This document shows positions 61,825 to 64,000 of a DNA stretch of 64,000 nucleotides, piece by piece. Under the pieces are notes generated by a model that saw only the letters and a program-made list of their open reading frames with translations, searched no databases and had not been told where the DNA came from. This DNA comes from an uncultured Lachnospiraceae bacterium (GTDB taxonomy: Bacteria; Bacillota; Clostridia; Lachnospirales; Lachnospiraceae): contig CAJULA010000011.1 in assembly GCA_910587155.1 (NCBI GenBank), positions 1 to 64,000 on the forward strand. The letters run 5' to 3'. Position numbers and translations under genes: made by a program. Position 1 is the first letter of the stretch, and every line of letters starts with the position of its first letter.

Positions 61825-62795
61825 GGAGGGAGCGGGATGATAAAAAAGAGCGCTGTATTTTTCGGGAGGATCCCGACTATCCGGCCAGGCTGCGGGAGAT
61901 TCGCGGCGCGCCGCGCAGGATCTATGTCAGGGGCCCGCTGCCGGCGGCGGAGATTACTTCGGTGGCGATTATCGGCGCCCGAAAATGCAGTTCCTATGGA
62001 AGAGAAATGGCCCGTCTGTTTGCTTCTGCCCTAGCCGCTGCCGGTGTGCAGATTGTCAGCGGCATGGCGGCGGGCATAGACGGGATTGCCCAGCGGGCGG
62101 CACTTTCGGCCGGAGGCAGTAGTATCGCAGTACCCGGATGCGGTACGGATATCTGTTATCCGGCGGAAAACCGTGATCTGTATGAACAGCTTCTGGAAAA
62201 AGGAACCATACTTTCCGAATATCCGCCCGGCACGCCGCCCGCTGCCTGTCATTTTCCGGCCAGAAACCGCATCATCAGTGCGCTGGCAGATCTCGTCCTG
62301 GTCATAGAGGCGAGAGAAAAGAGCGGTACGCTGATCACGGTGGATTTTGCGCTGGATCAGGGAAAAGATGTCTGTGCCCTGCCGGGCCGGGTCACCGACG
62401 GCCTGAGTACGGGCTGTAACCGGCTGATCCGGCAGGGCGCAGGCATAGCTCTGGCGCCGGAGGATATTCTGTCCGCGCTGGGCATTTTCTGCCGGAAAGC
62501 GGCACCTGCGGCTTCCCAAAACCCAGAGAGCGCAGGCAAAAAGACAGAGTGCGAAAAGAAACGACAGGAGGGGAAAGCTGTTCTGGTGTCCGGGCTGGAG
62601 CCACAAAAGAGACTCGTATGGGAACAGATGGGAGACCGGCCTCTTACGCTTCAGGAGCTGTATGAAAAAGTCAGAAAAACAAAAGAAGGAAAAGAACTCG
62701 GACTGCCACAGGTGACGGATATTTTGATGGATCTGATGATGCGGGAATTAATTTCACGGGAATACGGGAATAAATATGAAAGAAAAGCGGAATGA
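61821..62795 (+). CDS. dprA: DNA-processing protein DprA
   Basis: 324 residues. It binds incoming single-stranded DNA and loads RecA. The Rossmann-like core has VAIIGARKCSSYGREMA, IVSGMAAGIDGIAQRAAL, SIAVPGCGTDICYP, FPARNRIISALAD and VIEAREKSGTLITVD. The C-terminal winged helix is about residues 255-324. ATGA overlaps the comM stop, so the two are coupled. topA follows after a promoter. Confidence 0.95.
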   Translation: MRRERDDKKERCIFREDPDYPARLREIRGAPRRIYVRGPLPAAEITSVAIIGARKCSSYGREMARLFASALAAAGVQIVSGMAAGIDGIAQRAALSAGGSSIAVPGCGTDICYPAENRDLYEQLLEKGTILSEYPPGTPPAACHFPARNRIISALADLVLVIEAREKSGTLITVDFALDQGKDVCALPGRVTDGLSTGCNRLIRQGAGIALAPEDILSALGIFCRKAAPAASQNPESAGKKTECEKKRQEGKAVLVSGLEPQKRLVWEQMGDRPLTLQELYEKVRKTKEGKELGLPQVTDILMDLMMRELISREYGNKYERKAE

Positions 62796-62803
62796 AAAAC
62801 CGC

Positions 62804-62832
62804 TTGCCATTCCTGAAATTTTGTTGTATAGT
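62804..62832 (+). promoter_or_regulatory. Promoter of topA
   Basis: TTGCCA (62804-62809) and TATAGT (62827-62832), 17 bases apart, just after dprA. Confidence 0.55.
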
Positions 62833-62864
62833 TTTAAGGATTTTATGTGAAGGGGAGCGAAAAT

Positions 62865-64000
62865 ATGGCAAAGTACCTGGTTATTGTGGAATCTCCTGCC
62901 AAAGTGAAGACGATCAGAAAATTTCTCGGATCCAATTACGAGGTGGCGGCCAGCAATGGTCATGTGAGAGATCTGCCCAAGAGCCAGTTGGGCATCGACG
63001 TGGAGCACGGCTATGAACCCAAATATATCACGATCAGGGGAAAAGGCGATATTCTTGCCAATCTGCGCAAAGAAGTGAAAAAAGCGGAAAAGATATATCT
63101 GGCGACCGACCCCGACCGGGAAGGGGAGGCCATATCCTGGCATCTGCAGCATACACTGAAACTGGAAGGGAAAAAAGTATATCGGATCACGTTTAACGAG
63201 ATTACCAAAAACGCGGTCAGGGAATCTCTGAAAAATGCCCGGGAGATCAATATGGATCTTGTGGACGCGCAGCAGGCGAGGCGCATGCTGGACCGCATGG
63301 TGGGATACCGCATATCTCCGCTGCTCTGGGCCAAGATCAAGCGGGGGCTGTCCGCCGGGAGAGTCCAGTCGGTGGCACTGCGCATTATCTGTGACCGGGA
63401 AGAGGAAATCAGTGCTTTTATCCCGGAAGAATACTGGAGCCTGGAGGTCAGGCTGGCCGTCAGGGGCGAGAAGAAACCGCTTACGGCCAAGTATTATGGC
63501 ACGAAGGACGGCAGACGGACCATTGCCTCCGGGGAGGAGCTGAACGCGCTCTTAAAGGATCTGGAAAAAGAAACCTATCGTGTGGACGAAGTGAAACGGG
63601 GGGAACGCGTGAAAAAGGCGCCGCTGCCTTTTACGACTTCGACCCTTCAGCAGGAAGCCAGCAAGACACTCAATTTTTCCACGCAGAAGACGATGAGGCT
63701 TGCACAGCAGCTCTATGAAGGTGTGGATATCAAAGGGAGCGGTACTGTGGGTATTATCACTTATCTGCGTACCGATTCCACAAGAGTCTCTCAGGAGGCG
63801 GCACAGACGGCCAAAGAATATATCATACAGAATTATGGAAGCGAATATGCGGCGGAAACCGTAGACGGAAAAAAGAGCGGCCAGAAGATACAGGATGCGC
63901 ATGAAGCCATCCGTCCCACGGATCTTAGCCGGACACCCTATTCCCTGAAAGAATCTCTGAGCCGCGATCAGTTCAGGCTTTATCAGCTTATCTGGAAACG
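62865..64000 (+). CDS. topA: DNA topoisomerase I, N-terminal part (runs off the window)
   Basis: The first 378 residues of a type IA topoisomerase that relaxes negative supercoils. The TOPRIM domain has YLVIVESPAKVKTI at the start and TDPDREGEAISWH near residues 84-96; RRMLDRMVGYRISPLLW and the active tyrosine (about residue 300 in IITYLRTDS) follow. ATG 62865 follows AAGGGGAGCG. The zinc-finger C-terminus lies beyond the window end. The comM-dprA-topA order is common in Clostridia. Confidence 0.97.
   Translation, partial: MAKYLVIVESPAKVKTIRKFLGSNYEVAASNGHVRDLPKSQLGIDVEHGYEPKYITIRGKGDILANLRKEVKKAEKIYLATDPDREGEAISWHLQHTLKLEGKKVYRITFNEITKNAVRESLKNAREINMDLVDAQQARRMLDRMVGYRISPLLWAKIKRGLSAGRVQSVALRIICDREEEISAFIPEEYWSLEVRLAVRGEKKPLTAKYYGTKDGRRTIASGEELNALLKDLEKETYRVDEVKRGERVKKAPLPFTTSTLQQEASKTLNFSTQKTMRLAQQLYEGVDIKGSGTVGIITYLRTDSTRVSQEAAQTAKEYIIQNYGSEYAAETVDGKKSGQKIQDAHEAIRPTDLSRTPYSLKESLSRDQFRLYQLIWK

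Overview
The window looks like chromosomal DNA of an anaerobic Firmicute of class Clostridia, most probably a Lachnospiraceae relative. The basis is the Gram-positive signals (strong purine-rich Shine-Dalgarno sites, lipoprotein signal peptides, no outer-membrane genes), the clostridial gene order rho - rpmE - DUF1385 - prmC - prfA, the order comM - dprA - topA, a GC content near one half, and many family members typical of gut Clostridia. Two chemoreceptors, a diguanylate cyclase and a PilT ATPase suggest a motile or surface-active cell. No rRNA, tRNA, CRISPR array, prophage or plasmid genes were seen; almost everything is ordinary core or metabolic sequence.

Layout. 1-1.1 kb: end of an IS4-family insertion sequence sitting in the middle of a GPH-type sugar symporter gene, which is therefore broken. 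1.3-7.8 kb: sulfur assimilation (cysK, metY), a DNA alkylation repair protein, a membrane spermidine-synthase-like protein and cardiolipin synthase. 7.8-12 kb: a chromate-transporter pair (minus strand), a large ferritin-like protein framed by inverted repeats, and an orphan TrpB2. 12-16.8 kb: diguanylate cyclase, DUF1653 protein, mutY, glyA. 16.9-19.4 kb: amino-acid ABC transporter. 19.5-25.1 kb: lactaldehyde reductase, then an aspartate-to-threonine operon (pheB-type ACT protein, hom, a COG3635 mutase-like protein that may replace homoserine kinase, lysC). 25.3-33.1 kb: frameshifted Rpn nuclease gene, metF, ilvE, udk, PHP phosphoesterase, FAD dehydrogenase, parvulin-type isomerase and polysaccharide deacetylase. 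33.2-46.1 kb: a chemoreceptor overlapping an orphan sugar-type binding lipoprotein, followed by a near-complete nucleoside uptake and salvage locus (BMP lipoprotein, ATPase, two permeases, udp, deoC, cdd, deoB, a YczE-like membrane protein, purine nucleoside phosphorylase). 46.4-51.3 kb: rho with a disordered charged insert, rpmE, DUF1385, prmC, prfA. 51.5-57 kb: a second chemoreceptor, a MarR regulator, and an envelope or lipid-flavoured string (YkuD-like protein, lipase, PH-domain protein, hotdog thioesterase). 57-64 kb: ArsC/Spx-like protein, secreted ComEC-like metallo-hydrolase, unknown protein, PilT, ComM, DprA and the start of topA.

The clearest functional unit is the nucleoside locus: the BMP/ABC system would import nucleosides, cytidine deaminase and the two phosphorylases would release bases and pentose-1-phosphates, phosphopentomutase would convert these to 5-phosphates, and deoC would split deoxyribose-5-phosphate into acetaldehyde and glyceraldehyde-3-phosphate. 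The chemoreceptor and binding protein just upstream may let the cell swim toward a related sugar or nucleoside.

The least explained signals are non-coding: a 33-bp palindromic repeat present three times (twice overlapping a gene stop codon), a separate palindromic repeat in inverted copies on both sides of the ferritin-like gene, a long hairpin with a GNRA-type loop just upstream of metY, and a structured leader in front of the diguanylate cyclase. No new defence or mobile system was found.
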